Assembly: GCA_015657535.1 (NCBI GenBank)
Contig: JADHZB010001358.1
Coordinates: 1-18,346, forward strand
Reading direction: 5' to 3'
DNA length: 18,346 nucleotides
DNA from: Nephromyces sp. MM_2019
Lineage: Eukaryota > Apicomplexa > Aconoidasida > Nephromycida
The notes below the pieces were generated by a model. The model was not told the origin of the DNA and searched no databases. It was given only the letters and a program-made list of their open reading frames with translations. This document shows positions 8,601-15,990 of this stretch, piece by piece. The translations under genes and the position numbers were made by a program. The first letter of the stretch is position 1. Every line of letters begins with the position of its first letter.

Positions 8601-11600
8601 AATTTCAAGTAAAATTGTGTGTTTTAGCAGTTTTAGAACAAGAGGGTTCTTTTTTTATGATTGCAATTGCACTAGAAGTTTTACACTGATTTATTTGGAG
8701 AAAAAGGAGCAATTTTGTAGCGTTATTTAGGCATTTTTACGCTAGAAAAAGAGGTTTTTAAGGTATTTTGCGTTGATTTTTGATAAAATGAAAAGAGTTG
8801 GAAGCAAAAGCTTCAGTAGTGAAGTTTGAAGATGAATTTGCTAGCACTTTCCTACGTTTGTAAGTTTGAAACGGTTAAGAACTTTGAGAAAATCATCGAT
8901 AAATCGAGTTTTTATCATTTTCTGGCCTTTTCTTGCAGATTCATGGGCTTTTTCTGTGCTTTAAAACGCACACACAATTTGGCAAAGAAGCACAGAACAA
9001 ACACGCAGAAATACACATAAACAGGCAAGCAAACCCTAAAAAACCCTAACACACGCACATCAACACACACTGAAAAAAGTTCAAAATTCTGAAGAAACTG
9101 CAATTAAAAAAAAAAATGAGGTACACTCACACAGATATACGCACACACACACACACAGAGTTACACACACAAACAGAGAGTTACACACACAAACAGAGAG
9201 TTACACACAAACAGAGAGTTACACACAAACAGAGAGTTACACACAAACAGAGAGTTACACACAAACAGAGAGTTACACACACACACAGAGTTACACACAC
9301 AAACAGAGAGTTACACACACACACACAAACAGAGTTACACACACACACACAAACAGAGTTACACACACACACACACACAAAATATCGCTTAGATTTTAAA
9401 AAGTGCAATAAAACTCTCAAGATGGAAATTCACACACAAAAAAAGAAATTTTTTATTCGTTAAAACTAGCGGATTATTATGTCTTCAAGCATAAGACACC
9501 TGCTATATATAAGAAAACACACCTACGCACGCACAGGAATGAAGCTAAAGTGTGGATTAAAACGTATTTAAATGAAGATAAAGTTGAAGCTCTGAGATTC
9601 ACCTCTTCAAAGCCGAAAAATTGCGCCGAAACTGCACACATACACATACTTTAACCTGTTCTATAGGCCGAAGATTACAATACTCTCTGTACATACACTT
9701 AATTTTTCAATGATTTTGCTATCATCTTCAGATATGGCTACTCTTTCATCTACGAGAGCTTCATCTATCATACAACACGAAAGGACACACAGCATAACTT
9801 CTCCTTTATGTTCTACCCTTTTTTCTTATCTAGTGGTTCTCCAGTGCTGACAGAGGTGAAAGAGAGGGAGAAAATTGTGCATGTGTGTGGTTGTGTGTGT
9901 GTGTGGTTGTGTGTGTGTGTGGTTGTGTGTGTGTGTGGTTGTGTGTGTGTGTGGTTGTGTGTGTGTGTGTGGTTGTGTGTGTGTGTGGTTGTGTGTGTGT
10001 GTGGTTGTGTGTGTGTGTGGTTGTGTGTGTGTGTGGTTGTGTGTGTGTGTGGTTGTGTGTGTGTGCGTATATCTGTGTGAGTGTGCTTTTTTTTGTATGT
10101 GTGTGTGTGTGTGTGCGTATATCTGTGTGAGTGTGCTTTTTTTTGTAACTATATAGTGTACGCTTGTATCGGTGCTTTAGCTATATATGCAGGTGTGTGT
10201 GTTCGTGTGCGTGTGTGCATTAACTATAAGCAAAGCGATCTTCCTGGTTTTTTTTTAATTCTTGTTGTGTGTGCTCCAATTTTCTCCCCCTGCAGTGTGT
10301 ATGTACCTCTGTTTTATTTCTCACCTACATACGCGTGTGTATGTGTGTGTGTGAATTTTTTCCTCTCCTCCACAGATCTTCGCACTGATGAGCTTATTAC
10401 CACAAGCTGCAGCTACCATAGGACTCGGACTCAAGTATTACCGGGAGAATCTGATTTTTTCCATGTTTCTACAGGTTTTAGCTTTCAAATTTTCCCTTGG
10501 ATTTTTCAGTTTAAAATCAGATTTTTTTCTCTTCTTGTGTGCTGCAGGTGTATGTACACTCCTCTTACTATTGTGTGTTGCGTTTTACTTTCTTTTGGAT
10601 GAAAAAATTGAAGAAATGCCCGTTTTTTAGCTGAAAGACGTGATTCTTACCTTCTTGATACCAATTTTCTTGTAATGTGTAGTGTGCGTCTCTGAAGCAT
10701 CTTGCAACAGAATGTGGTGTGTGTGTGTGTGTGAGTGTGCGTGAAAAGCCTTTAGAAAGATTATGACGTGCGTCTGTGCATGAAGTGTTTTTAAAGAAAG
10801 TATGGAGTGTATGTGTGTGTGTGTGTCTCAAAAATCTTCATAAAGAGTGTGTATGAAAAGCTTTCACAAAGTGTGCTGAGTGTGTGTGTGTGTGTTTCCA
10901 AAGTCTTCACAAAATGTGTGTTTCCAAAGAGTACAAACAAAGATCATCGAATTGCCATATTGCCATGTGCATATGTGTGTGCCGATGTTCTATCCAACCG
11001 CATTTTCTTCTTATGTGTGTGTGTGTGTGTGTATAACCCTTAGACGCTGGCGTTTGTGGCTCTCAATAAGGTCTGTACTGCTCAGGTTAGCCTTTACTCT
11101 TCGAAGCTGCTTCTATTGGAATGCTGGTGTGTGCAAAGGGGGTGAAATCTCCTCAAAGTTTGCACTCAATTCTTCTTGGATGTTTTAAATCATCAATTTT
11201 GCTGGAATTTGTGTGTATGTGAGATGCCTGAAAAGTGAAAAATATACGCAGTCAGCCGTTTGCATTCACATTGATAAGCCAGCATCATAACTTGAAGGAT
11301 TTTTCTAAGTATTCTTGGAGTTTGAAGGAAAGGGGAGGTGTACGTACACACAGGCTGATGCTGAGTGATTGGGTTTTTTGCAGTGTAGGTCAAACTGCTC
11401 AGTGAAGGAAAGGGGAGGTGTATGTACACACAGACTGATGCTGAGTGATGGAATAGACTGCAGTTTAGGTCAAACTGCTCAGTGAAGGAAAGGGGAGGTG
11501 TACGTACACACAGACTGATGCTGAGTGATGGGATAGACGGCAGTGCGTGCATAATAGTAGCCTAGTCATGAGAAACTGATAACCGCTAGAAAACATGCTG

Positions 11601-12685
11601 CAGCTCATATAGATGTCTGTTTCTCGCACACAAATTCAGGCTTGTGCATGTGCTGTTTCTGCATATATATATATCGTACAATGTAGAACTAAACTGAGGG
11701 CTAATGAATGAAAGTGCAACAATCTATAGAGATTTGGATCTGCTTGAGACTTTGTGCTTCTTCGTCTTCTTCATCTTTAACTTTTTAATATTCTTCTGCT
11801 TCATCTTCCTCTTCTTCATCTTCAATCTCAAATTTTGAAGATTTCATCCAAATACGATGGATTTGTCGATTTCAGTATTTTCTTTGGTGGCTCTGTTTGG
11901 CTCCAGTCGCCTTGGGAGCGATGCAAGCAGCAAAGGTGAGTGAAAATTTGCTAGAAAACTCGAAGATTGCAGAGGAGGAAGAAGATCAACAAGAAGAGGA
12001 AGAAGGAGATTTAAAAAGTGAAGAGACTATAGAGCTGCTTCTTCTTCAACCAGAGCTCTTCTCACACTGTGCTATGCTTTACTCGCGTCGCCTACCTCAC
12101 AAGAAAATCATTGCCTCTCCGTAATCACACACCCTTGTGTTAAGCAATACAATTCTTTGGATACACACACTCAACTCATTTCCTTAAGCAAAAAAAATTT
12201 GATGTTTTCTTTAGGATTTTCACGGTTTTTCATCCATTCGGGTATCTAATTTGATGATTTTATCTTCTTTTTTTGAAGCTTTCAGTGTATGTACACTGGA
12301 GAACCGGGAAAAAAGTGAATTCACACTTTGAAAAAAAGGATCTTTCGCTGTTTCATCTATTTCATCCGGTTTGGATAATTTCTCTGCTTTCGCTGTTTTC
12401 TGTTTCTTGTTTATAGAAAGGAATAAGAGTATATATATTTTGGCTGATGACGTTTTTCTTTTGTTTGGTGAGTAATGCCGTCACTCCAACTTGAGTGTAC
12501 GTACACTGCAATACAGGGTAAAATGATGCATGCCTTCGTCGGTACGTGTTTGTGCGTGTAGGTGTGAGTCTGGGGGGGTGTGTCAATGTGTGTTAATTTG
12601 TTTTCACATGTGTGTGCGCGTGTGTTTTGGTACGCGCTTACATGTATGTGTGTGTTGGAGTGCATTTATGCATATGCATGCGCTG

Positions 12686-12727
<42 letters not shown>

Positions 12728-13749
12728 ATGTAATAATATGGAAATTTGTGAAGGAGTAATCCTAGCCTTTTAATACTTCAGGCAAACTGGCTATTGTGGG
12801 CCTATCGGCTTGAGTTTCTGCAGCATGAAGTTATGCCTCAGGTGAGCCTGCGTGTGTTGGGATGCTCCTTGTATGCTTGAATGGCTTTGAATGCCAATCG
12901 GCATGTGCGAGGGTGTGGGAATGTGTGGGCGTACATCTGTGTGTGCTTGTGTTAGAGTGTATGTGTGGCTGGATATATATGCTTGTGTGTGCATTTCTAT
13001 ATATGTTTGCCTGTGTGTGGCTGGATACATGCACTTGTGTGTGTGTGTGTTTATTTATATGCTTGCATGCCAATGTGTGCTTGGGTGTACATGTGTGTGG
13101 ATGCTTGATTGAAGTTAACTATGCAAAGACCCTCATTGCGTGGGTGAATTACGTTGTGTGTGGATGCATATATCATGCATCTAATGGGTAGCTGTGTGTG
13201 TGCATGTGCATACTCGCAGTTTTTTCAAATCGTCTCTATAGATGGGCCTCCCAATGAGAAATTTTCGTGTGTGTCTACTTTGAAGCAGCTTCAAACATAG
13301 ACCAAGGATTGCGTCTTTGTGCACACACAGCTATGCAACCTTCTATGCATACTTTGGCAGGCATTACCACCCCCATCCAAAGCTGCGCGTGTATCACCAC
13401 CCAAAGCAATTTCCATAGAAATAGAAACCAGACGAGTTGTTAAGCCGAAAACACATCTACTTCGCTGTACGTACACTTATGAGCTTTTGAAAGCTTTGAA
13501 GTGCGCAAGTAAAACTCCTGAAACCCTCGATCCAGTGTATATACACCGTCTTGCGGACACACACACAGATACACGCGCACACAACCACATCGAGACACGT
13601 ACAGAGATACACGCACAAAAAAACACACACTTTCAACTCTCTTGCAGGTCTTTATATCCAGCTGCTTGATATCCTGCGCGATGCTTACGCTGGTAGTGCA
13701 GATGGTGCTGATTGAGTTTACTCTACCAAGCAAGCAGAAGGTCAACTAA
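3165..13749 (+). CDS. PIGM: GPI mannosyltransferase I (PIG-M/GPI14), complete 13-exon gene (span; exons listed separately)
   Basis: Joining 3165-3402, 3938-4049, 4594-4687, 5297-5378, 6071-6170, 6823-6904, 8031-8221, 9732-9855, 10376-10474, 11044-11085, 11876-11935, 12782-12841 and 13648-13749 gives 1386 nt, or 461 aa plus stop, with every junction in phase and every intron GT-AG. The protein tracks human PIG-M (about 423 aa) end to end: TDIDY with the DxD-type pair at D86/D88, YRYTPL, LNP near 171, STRG at 178-181, HLKLYP at 215-220, QHNFS at 320-324, NKVCTAQYF at 382-390. PIG-M is a polytopic ER enzyme that moves the first mannose from dolichol-P-mannose to GlcN-(acyl)PI in the lumen, an essential step of GPI-anchor synthesis. 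Introns are 520-1510 bp, far larger than the exons. The start is the only Met of exon 1. The sequence shows no regulatory information. Confidence 0.92.
3852..3886 (+). repeat. (TG)n microsatellite in PIGM intron 1
   Basis: This is an uninterrupted TG run of about 17 units, 51 bp before the exon 2 acceptor. The rest of intron 1 (3403-3937) from about 3520 is a degenerate TG/TTTG/TGAG mix (for example GTGTTGGTGAGTTTGTGTG). Confidence 0.9.
3938..4049 (+). CDS. PIGM: PIGM exon 2 (residues 80-117, TDIDY motif)
   Basis: Acceptor CTTCCAG, donor GTAAGC at 4050. The split codon A|GC makes Ser80. It encodes [15 protein letters not shown] and then [14 protein letters not shown], matching the first luminal loop of PIG-M, where the DxD-like aspartates sit. 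This is the most diagnostic exon of the gene. Confidence 0.95.
4205..4590 (+). repeat. Degenerate TG repeats in PIGM intron 2
   Basis: Tandem GTGTGTGCGCCTGTGTTG blocks (4290-4330) lie within a wider imperfect TG tract, closed by a pure TG run at 4564-4584 directly before the exon 3 acceptor. Open frames here on both strands are repeat products. Intron 2 also holds a perfect GTGTACATACAC at 4074-4085. Confidence 0.8.
4594..4687 (+). CDS. PIGM: PIGM exon 3 (residues 117-148)
   Basis: Acceptor GATTGCAG after a (TG)n run, donor GTGAAA at 4688. AT|T completes Ile117. It encodes [16 protein letters not shown] and [13 protein letters not shown], aligned with the human segment around ELFGKFLFISCDLLTAF. 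The donor is weak, but it leaves phase 0 for exon 4. Confidence 0.88.
4731..4890 (+). repeat. Tandem repeat, two full units and one partial, in PIGM intron 3
   Basis: The unit begins with (TG)n and GCGAGATAATGACCTTGAG, continues AGAGCGTGGGAAAATAACTA and ends TTGTCG. Copies start at about 4731 and about 4789. A third, diverged start (GAGATAGCGACCTCAATA) follows at 4886. The TG run lengthens from copy to copy. Confidence 0.85.
5113..5250 (+). repeat. CA-rich tract in PIGM intron 3 (TG polarity reversed)
   Basis: Imperfect ACACAC and CACTCACACAC blocks lie on the + strand just before exon 4. This is one of the few intronic places in PIGM where CA rather than TG is on the sense strand. Confidence 0.6.
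5297..5378 (+). CDS. PIGM: PIGM exon 4 (residues 149-175, plus 1 nt)
   Basis: Acceptor TTCCTTCAG, donor GTAAAG at 5379. It encodes [18 protein letters not shown], matching the human VFWLLNPLPM membrane segment. It lies just past a CA-rich intronic stretch, in an open frame too short to stand out by itself. Confidence 0.9.
5607..5641 (+). repeat. (TG)n microsatellite in PIGM intron 4
   Basis: This is a pure TG run of about 17 units. Further TG-rich sequence follows to about 5720, and a second run lies at about 6042-6062, immediately before the exon 5 acceptor. Confidence 0.9.
5784..5942 (+). repeat. 79-bp tandem duplication with an internal palindrome, PIGM intron 4
   Basis: Two almost identical 79-bp copies start at about 5784 and about 5863. 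Each contains TTAATGCTATTCAAGTAG, then the palindrome GTGTATGTACAC (5814-5825 and 5893-5904), then AGTGAGCGACATTATATTA. The near identity means a recent duplication. Confidence 0.93.
6071..6170 (+). CDS. PIGM: PIGM exon 5 (residues 176-208, plus 2 nt; STRG motif)
   Basis: Acceptor TATTTTAG, donor GTAATA at 6171. G|GA completes Gly176. It encodes [18 protein letters not shown] and then [13 protein letters not shown], matching the human SSRGNADSIVASLVL region. The conserved Asn-Ala of RGNA is Ser-Cys here. Confidence 0.93.
6298..6480 (+). repeat. Diverged tandem repeat, about 50-60 bp, in PIGM intron 5
   Basis: Blocks of GTGTGTGTGAAGATGTGC followed by TTATTTTGGGTAATCTTT recur with substitutions (TTTGGGGTTATCTTTT, TTTTTAGATAATCTAT, TTTTTGGGTTATCTTTG). 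This is four or five degenerate units. Intron 5 has no copy of the dispersed palindrome. Confidence 0.65.
6718..6763 (+). repeat. (CA)n and poly-A patch in PIGM intron 5
   Basis: ACTCACACACACACAC, an A-rich tract, then CACACACACACAGAG lie 60 bp before the exon 6 acceptor. This is another sense-strand CA patch. Confidence 0.8.
6823..6904 (+). CDS. PIGM: PIGM exon 6 (residues 209-236; HLKLYP motif)
   Basis: Acceptor TGCTTTCAG, donor GTAAGA at 6905. TG|C makes Cys209. It encodes [20 protein letters not shown], matching the human FAVHMKIYPVTYILP. It ends in phase 0, which fixes the start of exon 7. Confidence 0.95.
7126..7784 (+). repeat. Minisatellite TAACTCTCTGTTTGTGTG in PIGM intron 6
   Basis: About 650 bp of head-to-tail units read GTGTGTAACTCTGTTT or GTGTAACTCTCTGTTT, 14-22 bp long, varying mainly in TG number and in CTCT versus CT. 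The 172-aa open frame on the - strand across it is a repeat product. The reverse complement of the same unit forms the array in intron 7. Confidence 0.95.
8031..8221 (+). CDS. PIGM: PIGM exon 7 (residues 237-299, plus 2 nt), the longest internal exon
   Basis: Acceptor TTTTTTTAG, donor GTAAGT at 8222. It begins [13 protein letters not shown], then a lysine-rich loop and [17 protein letters not shown], and ends [13 protein letters not shown]. This fits the variable loop and following helix of PIG-M (human ELLKRLCNRAVLL... FGFYYEYG). A tempting acceptor at TTTGCAG 8187 is out of phase with exon 6, whereas 8031 keeps the frame. The flanking introns carry inverted copies of one minisatellite. Confidence 0.85.
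9031..9049 (+). repeat. Telomere-like AAACCCTAA pair in PIGM intron 7
   Basis: AAACCCTA and AAACCCTAA are separated by two extra A. These are further interstitial TTTAGGG-type units, internal to a gene. Confidence 0.5.
9136..9382 (+). repeat. Minisatellite ACACACAAACAGAGAGTT in PIGM intron 7 (inverted copy of the intron 6 array)
   Basis: About 14 units of ACACACAAACAGAGAGTT and variants are reverse complementary to the intron 6 unit. The most regular part is 9175-9275, with a period of about 18-20 bp. It ends in a pure CA run near 9380. Exon 7 lies between the two arrays. Confidence 0.95.
9732..9855 (+). CDS. PIGM: PIGM exon 8 (residues 300-341; QHNFS motif)
   Basis: Acceptor ATCTTCAG, donor GTGAAA at 9856. 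CA|A makes Gln300. It encodes [17 protein letters not shown] and [14 protein letters not shown], matching the human [21 protein letters not shown]. The donor has the same weak GTGAAA as exon 3. Confidence 0.95.
9885..10068 (+). repeat. 16-bp minisatellite GGTTGTGTGTGTGTGT, PIGM intron 8
   Basis: GG dinucleotides fall at 9889, 9905, 9921, 9937, 9953, 9971, 9987, 10003, 10019, 10035 and 10051, a 16-bp period with a single 18-bp step. It begins 30 bp after the exon 8 donor. Cys/Val-rich open frames in three phases are repeat products. Confidence 0.95.
10062..10148 (+). repeat. 50-bp tandem duplication, PIGM intron 8
   Basis: GTGCGTATATCTGTGTGAGT followed by GTGCTTTTTTTTGTA occurs twice, at about 10063 and about 10113, separated by TG. 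Confidence 0.9.
10376..10474 (+). CDS. PIGM: PIGM exon 9 (residues 342-374)
   Basis: Acceptor CTCCACAG, donor GTTTTA at 10475, phase 0 at both ends. It encodes [30 protein letters not shown] in two stretches, [13 protein letters not shown] and [14 protein letters not shown], matching the human [22 protein letters not shown]. The frame stays open past the donor to 10630, so the exact end relies on the join to exon 10. Confidence 0.88.
11044..11085 (+). CDS. PIGM: PIGM exon 10 (residues 375-388), 42-nt microexon-like
   Basis: Acceptor CCCTTAG, donor GTTAGC at 11086, phase 0. It encodes [14 protein letters not shown], matching the human FVTFNKVCTSQ. With exon 11 it rebuilds the highly conserved NKVCTxQYF. 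Confidence 0.95.
11323..11545 (+). repeat. 80-bp tandem repeat, three copies, PIGM intron 10, each with the palindrome
   Basis: Units start at 11323, 11403 and 11483 with TGAAGGAAAGGGGAGGTG. Each then has GTGTAYGTACAC (11338, 11418, 11498), CTGATGCTGAGTGAT and, in the first two, GGTCAAACTGCTCAG. Copies differ by a few substitutions, and the third loses similarity near its end. Confidence 0.95.
11757..11826 (+). repeat. CTTCTTCATC-rich pyrimidine tract in PIGM intron 10
   Basis: Imperfect CTT/CTTCAT triplets lie about 50-120 nt before the exon 11 acceptor. A similar tract on the sense strand precedes the SPP exon that starts at 18061. It could serve as an extended polypyrimidine or splicing-enhancer element, which is inference. 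Confidence 0.5.
11876..11935 (+). CDS. PIGM: PIGM exon 11 (residues 389-408)
   Basis: Acceptor GATTTCAG, donor GTGAGT at 11936, phase 0. It encodes [16 protein letters not shown] followed by QAAK, matching the human YFLWYLCLLPLV. A CTTCTTCATC-rich tract lies about 50-120 nt upstream of the acceptor. Confidence 0.93.
12687..12726 (+). repeat. (TG)20 microsatellite in PIGM intron 11
   Basis: This is a pure TG run, the longest of the window, 55 bp before the exon 12 acceptor. Upstream, 12540-12686 is degenerate TG. Perfect palindromes at 12285-12296 and 12495-12506 lie in the same intron. Confidence 0.95.
12782..12841 (+). CDS. PIGM: PIGM exon 12 (residues 409-428)
   Basis: Acceptor TACTTCAG, donor GTGAGC at 12842, phase 0. 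It encodes [20 protein letters not shown], corresponding to the human QAMWLAPAYVLEFQG. The conserved LEF identifies it. Confidence 0.88.
12900..13115 (+). repeat. Degenerate TG repeats in PIGM intron 12
   Basis: Imperfect GTGTGTGCTTGTGT, GTGTGTGGCTGGATA and GTGTGTGCTTGGGTG blocks occur. GGCTGGATA recurs at about 12968 and about 13019, which suggests a period of about 51 bp. Open frames on both strands are repeat products. Confidence 0.7.
13556..13632 (+). repeat. CA-rich tract at the end of PIGM intron 12
   Basis: ACACACACAGATACACGC, CACACAACCACATCGAG and GATACACGCAC blocks lie immediately before the last acceptor (13647). TG/CA polarity of the + strand changes here and stays mostly CA through the 3' part of the window. 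Confidence 0.6.
13648..13749 (+). CDS. PIGM: PIGM exon 13 (residues 429-461 and stop)
   Basis: Acceptor CTCTTGCAG, phase 0. It encodes [20 protein letters not shown], a last membrane helix, then [13 protein letters not shown] and TAA at 13747-13749. It aligns with the human C-terminal helix (FFLLINCSILIQII) and a short tail. No ER-retrieval KKXX is visible. Confidence 0.88.
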   Translation, partial: VFISSCLISCAMLTLVVQMVLIEFTLPSKQKVN

Positions 13750-13984
13750 AGGTGATAAACAAGATGGAAAGCCTCAAGCTAATAGGCTGCTCTGCGTGGG
13801 CGTAACTATCAGCATCAGTGCTTGCTGGTATGTGTGTGGTTTTAAACGTCGCAGGGACGTGTATGCATGAGTGTGTTCGATCGCTAGAGAGAGGGCTAGA
13901 TAGAGAGAGTGCGACAGGGAGAGAGATGAAGGGGAGTGACGATGACATGGAGGTGTGCGGGTTTGATGTGAGAGAGAGGATTGT

Positions 13985-14279
13985 GCACACACACTTGCAC
14001 ACACACTTGCACACACACTTGCACACACACTTGCACACACACTTGCACACACACTTGCACACACACTTGCACACACACTTGCACACACACTTGCACACAC
14101 ACTTGCACACACACTTGCACACACACTTGCACACACACTTGCACACACACTTGCACACACACTTGCACACACACTTGCACACACACTTGCACACACACTT
14201 GCACACACACTTGCACACACACTTGCACACACACACACACACACACTTGCACACACACTTGCACACACACTTGCACACA
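13985..14279 (+). repeat. Near-perfect 12-bp tandem array GCACACACACTT, about 24 copies
   Basis: About 20 consecutive copies show no substitution I can see. A CA expansion follows at about 14227-14246, then four more copies. It lies 236 bp after the PIGM stop. Because 12 is divisible by 3, several frames on both strands are open across it (about 115-205 codons), but they encode only Cys/Thr/His, Leu/His/Thr or Cys/Val/Lys-type repeats. Confidence 0.97.
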
Positions 14280-14758
14280 ACGAAAAACATGCAACCACCC
14301 ACACACAGAAAAAGACACACGCAAACTTTGAGCTTTCAACAGACTCCCAATAGACTAGAAGCTGCCCATAAATCGTACACGCACCTCCTCCCACAAAAGC
14401 TAAAGAGATTACTCGGTGATTAACTCATTAAACATCAAAAGATGGTTACTCGAAGATTTGAGGCGACTTAAGATTGGAAGGAGAAATTTCGCACACAAAA
14501 AAATTCTTCGATCGCAATTCTAACCTTTCACACACAAGAAAATCCGCACAGGATATGTTTGCACAGACAATGAAACACACACACAGCATCACTCATATTG
14601 CAGCACTCAAACGCACACACAGAGACATATATACACACAAAGCTACACACAAGTTAAGGAGTACTTCATATATTAGAGGATGCTGCGTTGAGAGATAAAA
14701 GGGTGAAACTCGAGGCTCTTAAAATTTTATCACTTTACCTCTGTCTTTTGAATGAACA

Positions 14759-14963
14759 AGTGTGTGTGTGTTTGTGTGTGTGTGTTTGTGTGTGTGTGTG
14801 TGCGTGTGTGTGTGAAGGGAAGAATCGCGAATGCATGGGAAGTGATGCCTGTGTGTGTGTGTGTGTGTGTGAAGGGAAGAATCGCGAATGCATGGGAAGT
14901 GATGCCTGTGTGTGTGTGTGTGTGTGAAGGGAAGAATCGCGAATGCATGGGAAGTGATGCCTG
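14759..14963 (+). repeat. (TG)n with a 55-57 bp tandem repeat, three copies
   Basis: After an imperfect TG tract (14759-14813), GAAGGGAAGAATCGCGAATG followed by CATGGGAAGTGATGCC and (TG)n occurs at 14814, 14871 and 14926. The non-TG core is identical in all three. Only the TG length changes. Confidence 0.95.
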
Positions 14964-15549
14964 TGTGTGTGAGGTGGGAAGTGGAGCTTCTTTTTGTGCA
15001 TAGGGGTGATTAAAGCTTGCGTAAGAAAAGACAGCGATCCGTGTGTGAGAGTTGAGCTCAGACCAAACGATAACCAGCCGTGTGTGTGTGTGTGTGTGTG
15101 TGCGACGAGCTCATTCTCTCCTTTTAGGGCTATAACTAACACAGCATCGTTGACTATTTCATACTGAAGCTTGAGTAGAGATAAGCATAACATCAAGGGA
15201 AATAGTGTTAGTTTCCTTAAAGAAATGCCCTAAACACAAAATTCCATTAAAGCACATAACTGAGAAGAGAAATATTAATTTCTGCAGCGCACACGCACAC
15301 AAAACCTCTAAAATTTCCGCTTTCTCATCAAAAATATTCAGCCAAATCCAGAATTTCTAAGAAAGTGTGTGTTTCAGCAAAAAAGAAAGAAAGTTCCAAA
15401 TTTTAATGGAATATACGAAAAAATTTCAAATTCTCATCCTCCTGATGATTTTTTCAAAAATACTGAGAAAAACCTGAAATTATCACCCTTTTGAAGCTTT
15501 TCTGAACAAAAAAAAAGAAAATCAGAAAATTGGAAATATGGAGAGGAGG

Positions 15550-15990
15550 AAGTGGTTGTACGTACACACTGGGGGATGAGGGGGGAGTTTGGGGGGGTTT
15601 AGTTTGGAGATTTTGGGGGGGTGGTGGGCCCCGTAGATGGGTGTATGTACACTGGGGGATGCGAGGGGGTGGGGGAGAGGTTTGGTTTTAAGATTGTCGG
15701 CATTTGTTGCGGATGGTGTAGAAGTGTGTACGTACACTGGGGGGTGAGAGGGGGGGGAGTTAGCTTGGAAATTTTGGATAGGTGGTGGCAGGGGTAGAAT
15801 GGTGTACATACACTGGTAAGAGAGGAGCTGAGTGGTGGAATTTGGTCTGCAGATTGTAGGTTGGGATGAGAAGTGGTGTTGAGATGTTAAGTGTAAGTAC
15901 ACTGGGATACGAGAGGAGGGCGGGGCAATTCGCTTCTTTTACACAGGGGGGAGGTGGGAGGTGGTGCTTACTTGTTAAGTATACATTCAC
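15550..15990 (+). repeat. G-rich tandem array, period about 85 bp, one palindrome per unit
   Basis: Palindromes or close variants are centred near 15561, 15646, 15731, 15807, 15896 and 15984, that is, steps of 85, 85, 76, 89 and 88 bp. Each but the last is followed by ACTGGG or ACTGG and a G-rich stretch (GAGGGGGGAGT, GAGGGGGTGGGG, GAGAGGGGGGGGAG), then a TTTGGA or TTGGAAATTTT-like block. Units are diverged from each other. G-runs give quadruplex potential on +. Confidence 0.85.

Noticed and set aside
9808..10156. Three overlapping Cys-Val-rich open frames on +
   Set aside because: These are phases of the 16-bp GGTTGTGTG repeat inside PIGM intron 8. Only the first part of the 9808 frame overlaps true exon 8 sequence.
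11193..11552. 119-codon - strand open frame
   Set aside because: It spans the 80-bp x3 repeat of PIGM intron 10. Its repeated internal blocks mirror the DNA repeat, with no family match.
13742..14423. Long overlapping open frames (about 115-205 codons) on both strands
   Set aside because: They run through the 12-bp array, whose length is a multiple of three and which lacks stops in several frames. The predicted products are pure repeats, and no conserved family is visible in the flanks.
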